From contig NZ_CP068159.1 in the NCBI RefSeq assembly GCF_016728505.1, positions 992,001 through 1,056,000 on the forward strand: a stretch of DNA of 64,000 bases, read 5' to 3'. The translations under genes and the position numbers were made by a program. The stretch is from Corynebacterium riegelii. GTDB taxonomy: Bacteria > Actinomycetota > Actinomycetes > Mycobacteriales > Mycobacteriaceae. The notes under the pieces are model-generated. The model was not told the DNA's origin. It saw nothing but the letters and a program-made list of their open reading frames with translations, and did not search any database. This document shows positions 37,384 to 46,823 of the stretch, one piece after another (the first letter of the stretch is position 1; the number at the start of each line of letters is the position of its first letter).

Positions 37384-37749
37384 ATGTCTACCGGAAAATT
37401 TTGTGTAACCATTGCCCACGCTAAGAACGACACGGATCTGGCCACTGTTGGCTTTGTCGTAGCCAACGCTGCCGTCGGCTCCGCCCAGGACACCATGGTC
37501 TTCCTCTCCTCCGAGGGCGCCTACCTGGCTGTTGACGGCTACGCCGACGACATCCACGAGGAGGGCTTCGCACCGCTCAAGGAGCTCATTGCAAACTTCA
37601 TCGCCGCTGGCGGCGCCCTCTACGTGTGCGCGCCGTGCATTAAGAAGCGCGGCTACACGGAAGACCAGCTGATCGAGGGGGCACAGATCGTCGGCGGTGC
37701 AAAGCTCGTCGAGTTCCTGGCAGATGGCACGCCGAGCGTGTCCTACTAG
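37384..37749 (+). CDS. DsrE-family protein
   Basis: Small sulfur-relay protein of 121 residues with the DsrE pattern: an N-terminal strand (FCVTIAHAKNDTD), a central helix, and YVCAPCIKKRGYTED near residue 81, whose cysteines are candidates for persulfide carriage. ATG 37384 has no Shine-Dalgarno; TACCCT (37371-37376) lies 7 nt before it, predicting a leaderless mRNA. It heads a three-gene cluster with two TusA-like domains, so sulfur transfer is the probable role (inference). Confidence 0.85.
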   Translation: MSTGKFCVTIAHAKNDTDLATVGFVVANAAVGSAQDTMVFLSSEGAYLAVDGYADDIHEEGFAPLKELIANFIAAGGALYVCAPCIKKRGYTEDQLIEGAQIVGGAKLVEFLADGTPSVSY

Positions 37750-37759
37750 GCATAACAAC

Positions 37760-39364
37760 GTGGCAGAAGCAACTCACCCGTACGCGCCCCACACCAGTTT
37801 TGATGGGGGAGACCTTGACTGCGGCAATGGCCTGCTGCTGCTGATCCGTCAGCACATCGACCCGCTGGATCCGGGCCAGCTGCTGGAGATCATCTCCTAC
37901 GAGCCGACTGTCCCGGATGATCTTCCTTCTTGGTGCCGGCTTACCGGCAATGAGCTGGTGAACATGATCGAGGAGACGGATCAAGGCCGCTGGCGTTTCC
38001 TAGTGTGTAAAGGAGCGTTCGCAGGGGCTGACACGCCTTCGGATGAACCAGCGGAGCCCGAGAGTGCGCCGCAACCAGTGGTGAAGAAGCGCGGCGCAAA
38101 GCAGCGCAAGCGCCCGCAGATGCCGGTGACCCAGGAAGTGGTCACCCCCACGGTGCCAACGGATTTCCCGGCGCCTGCGCCGGCGCCGCAGATTGCGCCG
38201 CTTTCGGTAATGACCATGGGGTCGTGGCCGCGTAAGCCGTGGCTGCTCGAAGCGGTGCACGAGAATCTGGCTGGCCGGATGCCGGAAGATCAGTTCCAGG
38301 CCACCGCCGATGATGCGGTGGAGCTCGTGTTGGCCGCCCAGCAGCGTGCCGGCGTGGATGTGGTTACTGACGGTGAGATGCGCCGCGACAACTACTCCAG
38401 CTTCGTTGCAGGAAGGCTGCAGAACTGCCAGCTCATTCCTATTACGGACTTGCTTCCGTACGTGGATGATCCGGAGGAGTTTGAGCGCGAGCTGCGCGCG
38501 TTGGACGTTCCTGCGGGAGATGTCCGCCACCCCGCGGTCTTCGGCCTGCTCGGGCGCGATAAGCCGCTGGTGGCTCATGAGGTCCGCTTCCTGCAGTCCC
38601 TGACGGACGCGCCGGTGAAGGTGTGTCTGCCTGGGCCGTATCTTTTGACCCGCACGATGTGGATGGAGTGTGTCTCTGACCGGGCGTATGAAAGCCGTGA
38701 GGAGATGGCCGTCGACATTGTGCGCGTGCTGCGCGAGGAACTCCATGAGCTGTACTCGCTGGGCACCGCGATGATTCAAATTGATGAGCCGGTGCTGACT
38801 GAGGTGGTCTACGGCCGACACGACGGTGGCGGGCGCACTTTCATGTGCGGCGCGCTCGATGAGCTGTCCGGCAGCGTGGATGAGGAGCTCGCATTTGCGC
38901 AGTCGCTGCTTGAGCAGCTGACGGAGGGCTTCGACCCGCAGCGGCTTGCGTTGCATGTGTGCCGCGGCAACTGGACCACGGACGAATCGGCGGCACTCGA
39001 AGGCGACTACGCCCCGTTTGTAGACCTGTTTGCTGCACTGAATGTGGGCACGCTCTCCTTGGAGCTGGCCACTCCACGTGCCGGCAGCTTGGATGCGCTG
39101 AGCGGGATTCGCGAGGACCAGCGGGTCTGCGTCGGCGTGCTCAACCAAAAGCAGCAGGCACTTGAGCCGACGGAGGACGTGGTGGCCCGCATTGCCGCTG
39201 CGGTTGAGGCCTTTGGCACAGACCGCGTGCTGCTGAGTACTGACTGCGGGTTTGCAACCTTTGCGGACAACCCGATCGTGGCAGATCGCCTTGCGCAGCA
39301 GCAGCTGGCGCAGATCGTCCAAGCGCGCGACACCTACCTGCAGCAGGTGGGGGATACGCAGTAG
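37760..39364 (+). CDS. Fusion of TusA-like domain and cobalamin-independent methionine synthase-like domain
   Basis: The 534-residue protein joins two domains. Residues 1-75 resemble TusA/SirA sulfur carriers, with a DLDCGNGLLLLIRQ cysteine site in place of the usual CPxP. A Pro/Ala-rich linker (about 90-150) leads to a MetE C-terminal-type TIM barrel (SVMTMGSWPRKPWLLEA onward) with the zinc ligands visible in LALHVCRGNW (His, Cys) and LLSTDCGF (Cys). GTG 37760 is chosen at the start of homology; the frame is open earlier. The MetE N-terminal half is missing, so the substrate may not be the usual folate-methyl donor (inference). Confidence 0.8.
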   Translation: MAEATHPYAPHTSFDGGDLDCGNGLLLLIRQHIDPLDPGQLLEIISYEPTVPDDLPSWCRLTGNELVNMIEETDQGRWRFLVCKGAFAGADTPSDEPAEPESAPQPVVKKRGAKQRKRPQMPVTQEVVTPTVPTDFPAPAPAPQIAPLSVMTMGSWPRKPWLLEAVHENLAGRMPEDQFQATADDAVELVLAAQQRAGVDVVTDGEMRRDNYSSFVAGRLQNCQLIPITDLLPYVDDPEEFERELRALDVPAGDVRHPAVFGLLGRDKPLVAHEVRFLQSLTDAPVKVCLPGPYLLTRTMWMECVSDRAYESREEMAVDIVRVLREELHELYSLGTAMIQIDEPVLTEVVYGRHDGGGRTFMCGALDELSGSVDEELAFAQSLLEQLTEGFDPQRLALHVCRGNWTTDESAALEGDYAPFVDLFAALNVGTLSLELATPRAGSLDALSGIREDQRVCVGVLNQKQQALEPTEDVVARIAAAVEAFGTDRVLLSTDCGFATFADNPIVADRLAQQQLAQIVQARDTYLQQVGDTQ

Positions 39365-39606
39365 TGGAGCTTATGGAAGAGCCGCCCGAGTCGCAGCACT
39401 ATTGGGATGCGGAAGACATCGCCTGCGGTGATGTACTCGTGCGGCTTTTCCTGCTTTTTCGGGACCAGATGGAGGTGGGCGAGGTGCTTCACCTGCGCTC
39501 TATCAACGAGGCTATTCATATTGACCTCTACGCCTGGTGCGGGCTGACTGGCAACTCCCTGCTCTACGCAGACGCGCCGCACTACTACCTACGCAAGGTT
39601 GGGTAA
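39364..39606 (+). CDS. TusA-like small sulfurtransferase
   Basis: An 80-residue protein with a single cysteine in AEDIACGDVLVRLF matching the site of the upstream fusion's TusA domain, and a shared IDLYAWCGLTGNSLL pattern (the fusion has SWCRLTGNELV). GTG 39364 overlaps the preceding stop by one base; ATG 39373 is an alternative. Translationally coupled, so it probably works with the fusion protein and DsrE. Confidence 0.7.
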   Translation: MELMEEPPESQHYWDAEDIACGDVLVRLFLLFRDQMEVGEVLHLRSINEAIHIDLYAWCGLTGNSLLYADAPHYYLRKVG

Positions 39607-39613
39607 GCAAAAA

Positions 39614-39646
39614 GTTCAGTAACTGTTCACCTGGACTTCCCCGGTT
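39614..39646 (+). promoter_or_regulatory. PHO box (PhoP-type direct repeats) upstream of phoX
   Basis: Three 11-bp units: GTTCAGTAACT (39614-39624), GTTCACCTGGA (39625-39635) and CTTCCCCGGTT (39636-39646). The first two match the GTTCACC-N4 direct-repeat unit known for actinobacterial PhoP; the third is degenerate. It lies 82 nt before the phoX start. Confidence 0.65.
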
Positions 39647-39727
39647 GGTTAGTTAACGGAAATAACGTTTGCGGCGTTTGTGACCGCTAGCAATCATCGC
39701 TACCAACGTTTCTTAGGGGAGACCATA

Positions 39728-41818
39728 ATGTCCATTGTGGGTAAGAACCTTTTTCACTCCAAGCGCTCCAGCCTGACCTGCACCTACAAGTGCGGTAATG
39801 CGTGTGCAGGTGAATGCACCAACGAATCCGATAACCCGTACTTCGGCGACATTATGTCGCGTCGTGGCGTGTTGAAGGCCTTCGGCGCTTCCACCGTGGC
39901 GTTCGGCGGTACCGCCGTGCTGGTTGCCTGTGGCGCTGAGGGCGATGCGGGTACGCAAACCCAGGCCGCAACCCCCACGTCCGGCACGGACGCCGCGGCT
40001 GCAATGATCACCCCGGTTGCAGGCATGCGCTTTGAAAGCGTTGCGCCGAACGAATTGGACGAGGTTGTCGTCCCGGCTGGCTATGCCACCTCCGTGCTGA
40101 TCGCGTGGGGTGATCCGGTCTATGAGGATGCCCCGGAGTTTGATCCGAATAACCAGACTGCTGCAGCCGCTGCCCGCCAGTTCGGCTTCAACAATGACTT
40201 CGCTGGTTTGATGGAGCACCCGACTGACAAAAATCGTATGGTTTACGTCTGCTCACACGAGTACTCCACGGAGCCGCAGATGCTGCCGAACTATGATCCG
40301 GAGAACCCGACGGACGAGCAGATCAACATCGGTATTGTCAGCCACGGCCACACCATCCTTGAGGTCTCGCGCGACGACAAGACCGGTGAGCTGACCCGCG
40401 AGTTTGGCCCGCTGAACCGTCGTATCACCGGTGAGACGGAGTTCAAAATTGTCGGCCCGGCTGCCGGCCACGACCTGCTGAAGACCTCCGTGGATCCGAC
40501 CGGTACCAAGGTGTTCGGCACCTTCAACAACTGCGCCGGCGGCGTGACCCCGTGGGGCACCTTCCTGTCTGGTGAGGAAAACATTGATCAGTACTGGGCC
40601 AATGCAAAGGCTGTGACGGGGGAGCGCCCGGCGGCCGACGTGAAGCGCTTCGGTGTGCCGGAGGAGGCTTCTGAGCGTAAGTGGGAGCGCCTGCACGACC
40701 GCTTTGACCTGGCGAAGGAGCCGAACGAGTTCAACCGTTTCGGTTACCTGGTGGAGATCAACCCGTATGACCCGGATTCCATTCCGGTGAAGCACACGGC
40801 TTTGGGACGTTTCAAGCACGAAGCTGGCAACATCCACGTCACCGAGGACGGCACCGTGGTCTGCTACTCCGGCGATGACGCTCGTTTTGAGTACATCTAC
40901 AAGTTCGTCTCCTCCAAAAAGATCAAGGAGGGCGATGTTGCACACAACATGACCATCCTGGATGAGGGCACGCTCTACGTTGCCAACCTGGAGGGCAACT
41001 CCCCGCAAGGCGAGATCACCGGTGATGGCGACCTGCCTTCGGACGGTGAGTTTGACGGCACCGGCACGTGGATCCCGCTGTTGACCGCGCACGCGGACGG
41101 CACCGCTGAATCCCACGTTGATGGCTTCACCGGTGAGGAGGTTGCCATCTACACCCGCCTTGCTGCGGATGAGGTTGGCCCAACCAAGATGGACCGCCCG
41201 GAGGACTTCGAGGTCAACCCGGTTACCGGCAAGGTGTACCTGTCGCTGACTAACAACAAGTACCGCGGCGCAACCGGTGAGAATGAGAAGAAGAGCAAGG
41301 AAGACGTCACCGAGTACGCTCCAATCCGCGAGAACAAGAACGGCCTGGTCATGGAGCTTGTAGATGACCACGCTGGCACTGACTTCTCCTGGAACCTCCT
41401 GCTGGTCTGCGGTGACCCGGAGGCGGCGTCGACCTACTTCAGCGGTTTCCCGAAGGAGCAGGTTTCCCCGATCTCTTGCCCGGACAACATCGCCTTTGAC
41501 TCCCATGGCAACCTGTGGATCTCTACCGACGGCAACGCGTTGGGCTCCAACGATGGCCTCTACGCCATTGGCCTGGAGGGTGAGAACCGTGGCCAGACCA
41601 AGTGCTTCCTCACGGTCCCGTACGCAGCTGAGACCTGTGGCCCGATTGTGACGGACCAGCTGGTGCTGGTGAACGTGCAGCACCCGGGTGAGGAAGATGA
41701 CGCTACCTTTGAAAACCCGGCTTCTCACTGGCCGGATGGTGGCACGTCTGTTCCGCGCCCGGCTGTGGCGCAGGTGTTCCGCCCGGACGGCCAAATGATT
41801 GGTATGGAAAAGGCGTAA
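39728..41818 (+). CDS. phoX: PhoX-family alkaline phosphatase, Tat-exported
   Basis: Secreted phosphatase (iron/calcium cofactor in the family) that releases phosphate from organic esters. The 696-residue protein has a Tat signal with SRRGVLKAFGASTVAFGG near residue 44 and a possible lipid-attachment cysteine in VLVACG. Family motifs include NNCAGGVTPWGTFLSGEENI, GRFKHEAGNI and CPDNIAFDSHGNLWISTDG (given in part). ATG 39728 is preceded by AGGGGAG. A PHO box upstream predicts induction by phosphate starvation. Confidence 0.93.
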   Translation: MSIVGKNLFHSKRSSLTCTYKCGNACAGECTNESDNPYFGDIMSRRGVLKAFGASTVAFGGTAVLVACGAEGDAGTQTQAATPTSGTDAAAAMITPVAGMRFESVAPNELDEVVVPAGYATSVLIAWGDPVYEDAPEFDPNNQTAAAAARQFGFNNDFAGLMEHPTDKNRMVYVCSHEYSTEPQMLPNYDPENPTDEQINIGIVSHGHTILEVSRDDKTGELTREFGPLNRRITGETEFKIVGPAAGHDLLKTSVDPTGTKVFGTFNNCAGGVTPWGTFLSGEENIDQYWANAKAVTGERPAADVKRFGVPEEASERKWERLHDRFDLAKEPNEFNRFGYLVEINPYDPDSIPVKHTALGRFKHEAGNIHVTEDGTVVCYSGDDARFEYIYKFVSSKKIKEGDVAHNMTILDEGTLYVANLEGNSPQGEITGDGDLPSDGEFDGTGTWIPLLTAHADGTAESHVDGFTGEEVAIYTRLAADEVGPTKMDRPEDFEVNPVTGKVYLSLTNNKYRGATGENEKKSKEDVTEYAPIRENKNGLVMELVDDHAGTDFSWNLLLVCGDPEAASTYFSGFPKEQVSPISCPDNIAFDSHGNLWISTDGNALGSNDGLYAIGLEGENRGQTKCFLTVPYAAETCGPIVTDQLVLVNVQHPGEEDDATFENPASHWPDGGTSVPRPAVAQVFRPDGQMIGMEKA

Positions 41819-41854
41819 CATCACGGGCCGTAAGGCTCACGGCTAACGTTCAGC

Positions 41855-41905
41855 AACCCCGCAGGAGATCTAGAGAGGTCCGCTGTGGGGTTTGCGGCTT
41901 TTTGC
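41855..41905 (+). terminator. Terminator after phoX
   Basis: AACCCCGCAG (41855-41864) pairs with CTGTGGGGTT (41883-41892), followed by TGCGGCTTTTT. Confidence 0.75.
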
Positions 41906-41922
41906 CTTTAAAATTTTGAACT

Positions 41923-43791
41923 ATGTGTGGAATCGTTGGGTATGTCGGCGCTGCGAACAACAGTGAACGCGACGCAAAAACTGTCATTATTGAAGGCCTT
42001 CGCAGGCTGGAGTACCGTGGCTACGACTCGGCTGGTGTTGCTGTTGCCGCAGGTGGGCGCATTGAATGCCGCAAGAAGGCTGGCAAGGTTGCTGACTTGG
42101 AGGCAGCGATTGCTGCCGCACCCCTTGACGCTTCCCACCTAGGTATTGGGCACACTCGTTGGGCTACGCACGGCGGCCCGACCGACGCGAATGCACACCC
42201 GCATGTGGTTGGCAATGGTGCGCTGGCGGTGGTGCACAACGGCATCATCGAGAACTTCGCGCAGCTGAAAGCAGAGCTTGCAGAAAAGGGCTACACCTTT
42301 GTCTCTGACACGGACACCGAGGTTGCTGGCACGCTGCTGCTGGAGATCTACAACACCGAGGCAAACGGGGACCTTACGCGTGCGATGCAGCTGACCGCGC
42401 AGCGCCTAGAGGGTGCGTTTACCCTGCTGGCTATCCACGCGGATCACCCGGACCGGATTGTGGCTGCGCGTTGGAACTCCCCGCTGGTGATCGGCGTGGG
42501 CGAGGGCGAGAACTTCTTGAGCTCTGACGTGTCGGGCTTCATCGAATTCACCCGCGACGCGGTGGAGATGGACAACGGCCAGATTGTCACGCTGACTGCT
42601 GATGGTTATGAGATCACTGACTTTGACGGTGCAGTGGCCCAGGGCAAACCGTTCCGCGTGGAATGGGACATCACCGCCGCTGAGAAGGGTGGCTACAACT
42701 CCTTTATGGAAAAGGAGATCCACGATCAGCCCGCGGCGATCCGTGACACGCTCTATGGGCGTTTCAATGAGGACGGCCAGCTGACGTTGGATGAGCTGCG
42801 CATTGATGAGTCGCTGTTGCGCTCTATTAACAAGATCATCATCGTGGCGTGCGGTACCGCGGCGTATGCCGGGCAGGTGGCGCGCTATGCCATTGAGCAC
42901 TGGTGCCGCATCCCTACGGAGGTGGAGCTGGCGCATGAGTTCCGCTACCGCGACCCGATTGTGAATGAGCAGACGCTGGTGGTTGCCGTGTCCCAATCGG
43001 GTGAGACCATGGACACGCTGATGGCGGTGCGCCACGCCCGTGAACAGGGTGCGAAGGTCATTGCGATCTGTAACACGGTGGGTGCTTCCATTCCGAGGGA
43101 GTCGGACGCGGTGCTCTACACCTACGCTGGCCCGGAGATCGCCGTGGCGTCTACCAAGGCGTTTATCTCCCAGATTGTGGCTGCCTACCTGCTTGCGCTG
43201 TACCTGGCGCAGGTGCGTGGCAATAAGTACGCCGATGAGATCCGCCAGATCATTGATCATCTGGAGGAGATGCCGGAGAAGCTGCAGAACGTGCTGGACA
43301 ATGAGGACCAGGTCAAGCAGCTGGGCAAGGAGTTAGCGCAGTCCAAGTCGGTGCTGTTCCTGGGCCGCCACGTGGGCTTCCCCGTGGCGCTGGAGGGTGC
43401 GCTGAAGCTGAAAGAGGTTGCGTACCTGCACTCTGAGGGCTTTGCTGCGGGCGAGCTGAAGCACGGTCCGATCGCGCTGGTGGAGGAAGGGCAGCCGGTG
43501 TTTATCATCGTGCCGTCCAAGGGGTCGCGTCATAACCTGCACGCCAAGGTGGTCTCCAACATCCAGGAGGTCCGCGCGCGTGGTGCGGTGACCATAGTGA
43601 TTGCAGAAGATGGTGATGAGGACGTGGTGCAGTTTGCTAACCACGTGATCCGCATCCCTGAGTCGGCTGGGCTGTTGCAGCCGCTTCTGGCTACGGTGCC
43701 GCTGCAGATATTCGCGTGTGCTGTGGCGGAAGCTCGCGGTTTGAATGTGGATCAGCCTCGCAACTTGGCCAAGTCTGTGACGGTGGAATAG
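41923..43791 (+). CDS. glmS: Glutamine--fructose-6-phosphate aminotransferase (isomerizing)
   Basis: Makes glucosamine-6-phosphate for peptidoglycan and other amino sugars. The 622-residue product has the N-terminal nucleophile cysteine in MCGIVGYVG, the GATase motif HTRWATHG, and two SIS sugar-isomerase domains with the C-terminal end DQPRNLAKSVTVE. TAAAAT (41909-41914) lies 8 nt before ATG 41923, predicting a leaderless mRNA. No glmS ribozyme is present in the short upstream gap. Confidence 0.97.
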   Translation: MCGIVGYVGAANNSERDAKTVIIEGLRRLEYRGYDSAGVAVAAGGRIECRKKAGKVADLEAAIAAAPLDASHLGIGHTRWATHGGPTDANAHPHVVGNGALAVVHNGIIENFAQLKAELAEKGYTFVSDTDTEVAGTLLLEIYNTEANGDLTRAMQLTAQRLEGAFTLLAIHADHPDRIVAARWNSPLVIGVGEGENFLSSDVSGFIEFTRDAVEMDNGQIVTLTADGYEITDFDGAVAQGKPFRVEWDITAAEKGGYNSFMEKEIHDQPAAIRDTLYGRFNEDGQLTLDELRIDESLLRSINKIIIVACGTAAYAGQVARYAIEHWCRIPTEVELAHEFRYRDPIVNEQTLVVAVSQSGETMDTLMAVRHAREQGAKVIAICNTVGASIPRESDAVLYTYAGPEIAVASTKAFISQIVAAYLLALYLAQVRGNKYADEIRQIIDHLEEMPEKLQNVLDNEDQVKQLGKELAQSKSVLFLGRHVGFPVALEGALKLKEVAYLHSEGFAAGELKHGPIALVEEGQPVFIIVPSKGSRHNLHAKVVSNIQEVRARGAVTIVIAEDGDEDVVQFANHVIRIPESAGLLQPLLATVPLQIFACAVAEARGLNVDQPRNLAKSVTVE

Positions 43792-43841
43792 CAACCCGGT
43801 AGCGCTCGAATATTAATGGGGTTATTTGCTAACCTAACTTC

Positions 43842-45548
43842 GTGAAAAATCGGAGAGTAACCCTCGGCGCTGCTGTGGTGGCAGCGTTTACAGCTTTGAC
43901 ACTCGCGGCGTGCGGCGGTGGCGCTGCCTCTGTTCCTGATACAGACACAGTGGTGCTTGCGCCGAAGGACGTGGTGGCCAAGGTTTCGGCTGCCGCGGAC
44001 ATTGGTTCGCAGGAGGTGGTGGCGCTGACCACCACGCTGACCGGGCCGGTGACCGAGGTGGATGTGCGCATTGGCCAGCCGGTACAGGAGGGCCAGATTG
44101 TGGCGCGGGTGGACACGTCTGGTGCGCAGCGTCAGTTGGATGCGCAGCGTGCGCAGCAGATGTCGTCGGACGTCGCAACGCAAAATGAGCTCCAGCGAGC
44201 CCAGCAGCAACTCTCCCAACAACAGGACGCGCTGAACCGGGGGCTCAACGGCCGGATCACTCAGGCTGAGGCGGCGCAGCGTGAGGCGCAGCTGCGTTAC
44301 GACGACACGTTGGCCACCTTCAACCACCAAAAACAGCTCCACGAAGCCGGTTTGACACCGGAGGCCGTGCAGCAGGCAAACGCGGTGGACACCGCGCGCA
44401 GGAACGTGACCTTGGCGGGACTGGATTCCGTGCGCGCGAATGCGGCGAACTTCATCGCTGCCTTTACGCAGCAAGTTGATGGGATCAGCCCCGTGGTGGG
44501 GATTTTGGAGTCTGACCAGCGCTACACGGGCGCACAGCGCGATCTGGATGCGGCGCAGAAGGCCTACGATGCCTCGCTGCTGGGTGTGAACGCGGACTTG
44601 GAAGCGAAGCAGCGTGCGGTGGCTCAGGCGTTTCAGGCGAAAAACGACGCGGACATTGCGCTTGAGGTCACCCGCCTTGCGGTGCAGCAGGAAATCGATG
44701 CGAGCGCGGCGACCGTGGACCAGGCGCAGCGCAGTCTGAACGCCTCGCAGGCTGCCGCGGAGGTTGGCCAAAGCCAGCTGCGTGTGGATATTGCCTCCGG
44801 TGAGGTGCGTTCCCCAATCAACGGCGTGGTCACCGAGGTGCTTGCGCAGCGCGGCCAGCCGTCCTCGGGACATTTGGCTACGGTTGCGGACCCGAACCGG
44901 CTGATCCTGACCGCCAACGTCAACGAGGTTGACTCCGGCAAGGTGCAGGTGGGCAACGAGGTCACCTTCACCACCCCGAGTAGCGGTTTGAAGCAGTACA
45001 AGGGCAAGGTTGTAGATGTCTCCTCGGTGGCAGCACCCGCACCCGGCGGGGCAGAGGGCGCTGGCCAGGCGCCCGCGCGCCCGGAGTTCCCCGTGACCAT
45101 CGAAGTCACCGGCGATACTGAGGGCCTGCGCATCGGCGGCACCGCCAAAGTCCAGATCACCACGGGTACCTCGAAGGCGGCGCTGACTGTGCCGCGTGAA
45201 GCCATCATTGATAAGGATGGCACCTACTCCGTACTCGTGCTTCGGCCTATCGACGGCAGCGACACCGAATTCGAAGTCGCCACCGCCGACGTCACGCTTG
45301 GCCTTGTCACCGACCTGGAAGCCGAAGTACGTGGCCTTGAAGAAGGCACCCGCGTAATCAAGACGCCGGGGGAGTACCGCGATCGCATTGGCCAGCGCGT
45401 AACGGTGGGTCCGGCGCTGGACGCGCCGGAGGAGGCGCCTGCGGAGACTGCGGAGGAGACGCCTGCGGAGACTGCAGTGGAGACTGCGGAGACGTCGGTG
45501 GAGGGGGCGCCGGAGGCGTCGGCAAGCGAGAGCCCCAAAGGCGAATAA
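43842..45548 (+). CDS. MacA/HlyD-like efflux adaptor lipoprotein
   Basis: Membrane-fusion adaptor of 568 residues. A lipoprotein signal ends at TLAA-C (Cys 24). A biotinyl-lipoyl-like domain (TLTGPVTEVDVRIGQPVQEGQ), a long Gln/Ala-rich coiled coil (about 85-320), a second half lipoyl (GEVRSPINGVVTEVLAQRGQ) and a beta-barrel (TGTSKAALTVPREAII) follow. The C-terminus carries Glu/Ala/Pro repeats. GTG 43842 has TAACCT (43830-43835) 6 nt upstream. Stop abuts the permease gene. In a monoderm-plus-mycolate envelope its partner beyond the membrane is unknown. Confidence 0.82.
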   Translation: MKNRRVTLGAAVVAAFTALTLAACGGGAASVPDTDTVVLAPKDVVAKVSAAADIGSQEVVALTTTLTGPVTEVDVRIGQPVQEGQIVARVDTSGAQRQLDAQRAQQMSSDVATQNELQRAQQQLSQQQDALNRGLNGRITQAEAAQREAQLRYDDTLATFNHQKQLHEAGLTPEAVQQANAVDTARRNVTLAGLDSVRANAANFIAAFTQQVDGISPVVGILESDQRYTGAQRDLDAAQKAYDASLLGVNADLEAKQRAVAQAFQAKNDADIALEVTRLAVQQEIDASAATVDQAQRSLNASQAAAEVGQSQLRVDIASGEVRSPINGVVTEVLAQRGQPSSGHLATVADPNRLILTANVNEVDSGKVQVGNEVTFTTPSSGLKQYKGKVVDVSSVAAPAPGGAEGAGQAPARPEFPVTIEVTGDTEGLRIGGTAKVQITTGTSKAALTVPREAIIDKDGTYSVLVLRPIDGSDTEFEVATADVTLGLVTDLEAEVRGLEEGTRVIKTPGEYRDRIGQRVTVGPALDAPEEAPAETAEETPAETAVETAETSVEGAPEASASESPKGE

Positions 45549-46802
45549 GTGAACCTGCGTGAAGCGATCCGGCTGGCCGCGACCAGCCTGCGAGCCAACA
45601 AACTGCGCTCCGTGCTCACCCTGCTCGGCGTGATCATCGGCATCGCCGCCGTTGTAGCCATCATGAGCTTGGGCAAAGGCATGCAGCAGCAGCTCCAAAG
45701 CGATTTTGAGCAGTTTGGTCTTAATGACGTCAACGTCCAAGTCAAAACCCGCCACTCCGAGTCTGACCCCTGGATGTACGAGGACGTCCCCGACGCCTCC
45801 CTGATCACACCAGACATGGTGGAGCAACTGCGCGGATTCATCGGGCCGAAAGTGCAAGGTATTGCCCTGGAAGCGGGCGGCGAATCCGCTCGCGTGACGC
45901 GCGGGCTGAACGAGGGCACCGCCACCGTGGAATTTGTCAACGCCGATTACATTGAGATCCAACGCCACACGATTACCGCCGGCCGTATCTTTACCGAGGA
46001 CGACATTGTTGGCGACCGCGCTGTGGCCGTGATCTCGCCCGAGGTAGTAGACACGTACTTCAACGGGGACCCGGCCTCTGCCATCGGTGCGAGCCTGGAC
46101 CTTGACGTGTCGGGACGCTTCGCATCCTTCCAAGTAGTTGGCGCTTACGGGCGTGCTGAGACCTCCTCGCCGCTGGTAGGCACCTTTGAAGAGGCGTCCA
46201 TCTACGTGCCATACACCGCACAATCCCGCCTGAGTGCGAACCCGACCCAGGGCTTCCGCATGTTGCAGATTCGCACCCTTTCGCCGGACCTGACTGCGGA
46301 TGTGACCAGCGACGTCAACACCTGGGCCGAACAGGCCTACGCAGATGATGCGGACTACGTGGCGAAGGTGCTAGACACCAAGTCTGAAATCGACCAAGTG
46401 AACCAAACCATGGCCATGATCAGTCTGGTTATCTCCGCCATTGGCGGGATCTCGCTGCTGGTTGGTGGCATCGGTGTGATGAACATCATGCTGGTGTCTG
46501 TCACGGAACGCACCCGCGAAATCGGCGTGCGCATGGCGCTGGGGGCGACGCGCCGGGCAGTGCGCACCCAGTTTGTTATTGAGGCGATGATGATCTGCCT
46601 GCTCGGCGGTGCCTTGGGCGTGCTGCTTGGTGCGGCGCTTGGCATGGCGGGGACGGCCGCCATGGGGTCGGTGGCGCTGCCGCCGGTGGGCGCGGTTGTG
46701 ATCGCGCTGCTGTTCTCGCTGGGGATCGGCCTGTTCTTCGGGTGGTACCCGGCGAATCGGGCGGCGCGCATGAAGCCGATTGAGGCGCTGCGCTACGAGT
46801 AG
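45549..46802 (+). CDS. MacB/FtsX-type ABC transporter permease
   Basis: A 417-residue permease with the N-terminal helix of the MacB_PCD domain (SLRANKLRSVLTLLGVIIGI), a large extracytoplasmic domain and three C-terminal helices including LLVGGIGVMNIMLVSVTERT and REIGVRMALGATRRAV. It starts at the first base after the adaptor stop. A classical set has an ATPase between or beside these genes; here the next gene is the convergent thiD, so the ATPase must be encoded elsewhere or be shared. Confidence 0.85.
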   Translation: MNLREAIRLAATSLRANKLRSVLTLLGVIIGIAAVVAIMSLGKGMQQQLQSDFEQFGLNDVNVQVKTRHSESDPWMYEDVPDASLITPDMVEQLRGFIGPKVQGIALEAGGESARVTRGLNEGTATVEFVNADYIEIQRHTITAGRIFTEDDIVGDRAVAVISPEVVDTYFNGDPASAIGASLDLDVSGRFASFQVVGAYGRAETSSPLVGTFEEASIYVPYTAQSRLSANPTQGFRMLQIRTLSPDLTADVTSDVNTWAEQAYADDADYVAKVLDTKSEIDQVNQTMAMISLVISAIGGISLLVGGIGVMNIMLVSVTERTREIGVRMALGATRRAVRTQFVIEAMMICLLGGALGVLLGAALGMAGTAAMGSVALPPVGAVVIALLFSLGIGLFFGWYPANRAARMKPIEALRYE

Positions 46803-46823
46803 GGCGCTGGTTTTGTAGCGAAA

